This document shows positions 41,123-42,942 of a stretch of DNA of 42,942 bases, in pieces. Where the stretch lies: positions 1 through 42,942 of the forward strand of contig JAYWHK010000310.1 of the NCBI GenBank assembly GCA_043777755.1, written 5' to 3'. Position numbers and translations under genes: made by a program. Below the pieces are notes generated by a model. That model did not search any database, was not told where the DNA came from, and saw nothing but the letters and a program-made list of their open reading frames with translations. Positions within the stretch are counted from its first letter, which is position 1; every line of letters begins with the position of its first letter. The stretch is from CANHEE01 sp043777755 (GTDB taxonomy: Bacteria > Bacteroidota > Bacteroidia > Chitinophagales > Saprospiraceae).

Positions 41123-42754
41123 TCATTTTATTTTAAACTGTACACGACGATTTTTCGCTCTATTCTCAGTTGAATTATTTGTCACTAAAGGCTGAGATTC
41201 TCCATAACCTTTTGGCAACAAACGATTATTTGCAACGCCCTTTTTAACCAAATAATTATATACCGCTTTTGAACGTTCCTGCGACAATTTCATATTGTCC
41301 TTAGCGTTGCCACTATTGTCTGTGTGTCCTTCAATCTCAAAGAAAAGATTATTTCTTTGCTGCATAATGTCAAATATCTTATCTAAAATCGGGTATGATT
41401 TTTTCCGTATTATTGCGCTTCCTGACTCAAATTCTACACCATAAAGTGCCTCGTCAAAAACAGCAGCTTCGACTACACTGATTACTTTTGGCGTTTCTTC
41501 AACAACTTTTACGGGTTCAGGTTTTGGCAAATCAGGGCAACCATTATTGGCGATTGTACCAGCTTTATCAGGACAAAGATCATCTTTGTCAGGTACATTG
41601 TCTTGGTCTAAATCTTTAAGCGGACAACCTTTTTCTGTTTTCAAACCAGCAATTTGAGGACAATCGTCTTCTTTGTCTATGACCCCATCTCCATCAGTAT
41701 CAGGGCAACCATTGAATGAAGCTGTTCCCTTATTGTCAGGACAAGCATCTTTTGCATCAATAATTCCGTCGCCATCACGGTCAGGACAACCCTTCGTTGC
41801 AGCCGTTCCTGCTTGATTCGGACAAGCATCGTTTTTATCCGAAATTCCATCTTTGTCACTATCCAAACAGCCATTCAATGTTCCTACTTGGGTAGGGCAA
41901 TCGTCGCTCGCATCAGGAACACCATCACCGTCGCCATCAGGGCAACCTTTCGTTTCTTTTTTTCCAGCCATGTCAGGACAAGTATCTTCGGCATCAGGAA
42001 TACCATCTTTATCCTTGTCTTGAATGTAGTTCAAACGGTAGCCCAGAGTAACAAAAGCTGTATAATACCAATCTTTATTTTTAGGATTTCCAGCTTCACT
42101 GATGCCGTCTAAATAATCACTAAAAGGTGTTCTGAATAAAACCTCACCACTTACTGTTAAGTTTCGAGTCAAATCCATGCGCAAACCCGTTCCGAAAGGA
42201 ATGGAAAAAAAAGTATTTTTAGAGATTTTTTTATCCAAAGCAATCTGAGTAGCGTAGGCAGGATTTATACTTTCATAAAAATTCACCTTAGGTTTCCCAT
42301 GCAAAACACCCAAACCCAAAGAGAAATAAGGCGTTAATAATTTTTGAAACGAATTTGCTTTTCCATAACGTTTGTGACCAAGCGGCTCCCATTCGATGGC
42401 GGCATTGACATCCCAAACATTCGACGTGAAATTAAAGTTGCGTTTCCACCGCCATTCGTCAAGAAAAAGAGAATCACTTCCTGCAATTCTTCCTCTTATA
42501 ACATTGAATCGAGTGGACAGATGATCATTGAGGTGGTAACGAAAATAAGCACCTGCGGCAGGTTTGGATTGTTTTAGAAAAATATCGGTACTGTGAACGT
42601 CACCAGTATAGGTCATTACACCGCCGATTAGCCCGATTTCAAATTGGTTGTGTTTCCCTGATGTTGTCTTTTTCTGCTTTTGTTTGGTATCTTGAGCGAT
42701 TAAACCATTTACAAAGCATAACATCAATAAACATAGTGCTAAAAATGTTCTCAT
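41123..42754 (-). CDS. OmpA-family protein with TSP3 repeats
   Basis: A 543-aa outer-membrane protein. Signal peptide to LIA|QD (20/21), then an N-terminal barrel of the DUF6089 type (FEIGLIGGVMTYTGDVHSTD). A calcium-binding region of about six thrombospondin type 3 repeats (residues of about 250-415) follows, with many DxDxDG units such as DKDKDGIPDAED. The C-terminal OmpA domain (about 430-543) has IEGHTDNSGNAKDN and the peptidoglycan-binding LSQERSKAV, then ENRAKNRRVQFKIK. It likely ties the outer membrane to the cell wall. In Bacteroidota such proteins also accompany PorP/SprF systems. The gene is transcribed alone and lies between two copies of the 70-bp repeat. Confidence 0.92.
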   Translation of the reverse strand: MRTFLALCLLMLCFVNGLIAQDTKQKQKKTTSGKHNQFEIGLIGGVMTYTGDVHSTDIFLKQSKPAAGAYFRYHLNDHLSTRFNVIRGRIAGSDSLFLDEWRWKRNFNFTSNVWDVNAAIEWEPLGHKRYGKANSFQKLLTPYFSLGLGVLHGKPKVNFYESINPAYATQIALDKKISKNTFFSIPFGTGLRMDLTRNLTVSGEVLFRTPFSDYLDGISEAGNPKNKDWYYTAFVTLGYRLNYIQDKDKDGIPDAEDTCPDMAGKKETKGCPDGDGDGVPDASDDCPTQVGTLNGCLDSDKDGISDKNDACPNQAGTAATKGCPDRDGDGIIDAKDACPDNKGTASFNGCPDTDGDGVIDKEDDCPQIAGLKTEKGCPLKDLDQDNVPDKDDLCPDKAGTIANNGCPDLPKPEPVKVVEETPKVISVVEAAVFDEALYGVEFESGSAIIRKKSYPILDKIFDIMQQRNNLFFEIEGHTDNSGNAKDNMKLSQERSKAVYNYLVKKGVANNRLLPKGYGESQPLVTNNSTENRAKNRRVQFKIK

Positions 42755-42809
42755 AATGGATGTTAGTGTGTTTTTGTTTTCTCTAATAAAATTTTTTAAT
42801 CGGGAGGTA

Positions 42810-42846
42810 TATACACAGCAGATATTAGTTATTGGATATTTAAGAT
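42810..42846. repeat. dispersed intergenic repeat, related to 10314-10352
   Basis: TATACACA then GATATT, GTTATT and GATATT words ending in AAGAT, in the same order as at 10314-10352. Located upstream of the OmpA gene, next to the 70-bp repeat copy. Confidence 0.5.
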
Positions 42847-42872
42847 AAGCGGGCGTTCAAAATTAATTAGTA

Positions 42873-42942
42873 TTATTTTGTCGTTGAGAAAAAAGTTATA
42901 AATAACTGACTATAAGGAAGTTATTTATGATTTTTTGAGCAA
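42873..42942. repeat. 70-bp repeat copy 2, cut by window end
   Basis: 63 of 70 positions match 40574-40643, in the same orientation. It begins TTATTTTGTCGTTGAG and ends TTTTTTGAGCAA at the last base of the window. Any right outer arm would lie outside. Confidence 0.8.

Noticed and set aside
1..42942. CRISPR array, tRNA or rRNA genes, prophage or insertion sequence
   Set aside because: I looked for regularly spaced repeats, tRNA-like T-loops, transposase or integrase proteins and phage structural proteins. The repeats found are dispersed or single palindromes with no cas or transposase genes nearby.

Overview
The window looks like chromosomal core DNA of a Bacteroidota member, most likely a Cytophagales-type gliding or marine bacterium. 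The evidence is strongly AT-rich DNA and many genes preceded by the Bacteroidota sigma-A -7 motif TAnnTTTG. There are also Ala|Gln signal-peptidase sites on most secreted proteins, a PorP/SprF-type protein of type IX secretion, the futalosine-pathway enzyme MqnA, a serine palmitoyltransferase for sphingolipids, and a very large outer-membrane barrel protein. The assignment is inferred from gene content; no rRNA or tRNA gene is present to test it.

Layout. 1-930: a two-gene cassette (81-aa helical protein plus HNH nuclease) bounded by an exact 35-bp direct repeat. 1-5 kb: TPR membrane protein, mqnA and porP/sprF. 4.5-7.5 kb: lipid block cdsA, psd and serine palmitoyltransferase, with a 135-bp nested palindrome between the last two. 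7.5-14 kb: MacB/FtsX-type permease, a divergent beta-propeller lipoprotein, and a 1144-aa outer-membrane barrel. 14.2-17.8 kb: topoisomerase IV subunit A and a glutamine amidotransferase that appears to be transcribed leaderless. 17.9-22.7 kb: a 59-aa membrane protein, a TMTC-like membrane/TPR protein split by a -1 frameshift at an A7 run, a stand-alone LytTR regulator, nadA and a 29-aa membrane peptide. 22.7-28.7 kb (minus strand): M1 peptidase, then an apparent operon of a stand-alone DsbD alpha domain, DsbD and a short-chain dehydrogenase. 29-32.4 kb: bamD, rpoZ and an S41 processing protease. 32.5-35.5 kb: a 105-nt hairpin, an Eco47II-type restriction-modification system whose methyltransferase carries its own HTH domain and faces a palindromic operator, a GrpE-like beta-domain protein and a Nudix hydrolase. 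35.6-42.9 kb: pheS, O-antigen ligase-like protein, small barrel, two regulatory or unknown proteins, a DUF3108 lipoprotein and an OmpA/TSP3 protein flanked by 70-bp repeats.

Most genes are housekeeping or cell-envelope functions: menaquinone, phospholipid and sphingolipid synthesis, BAM, periplasmic disulfide chemistry and surface polysaccharide. The accessory material is the HNH cassette, the restriction-modification system with its neighbours, and several families of palindromic or dispersed intergenic repeats. No complete insertion sequence, prophage, CRISPR array, tRNA or rRNA was seen. The best candidates for under-described biology are the HNH cassette with duplicated flanks, the self-regulating methyltransferase and its operator, the frameshifted TMTC-like gene, the duplicated DsbD alpha domain, the GrpE-like mini-protein and the two promoter-to-terminator units encoding tiny membrane proteins.
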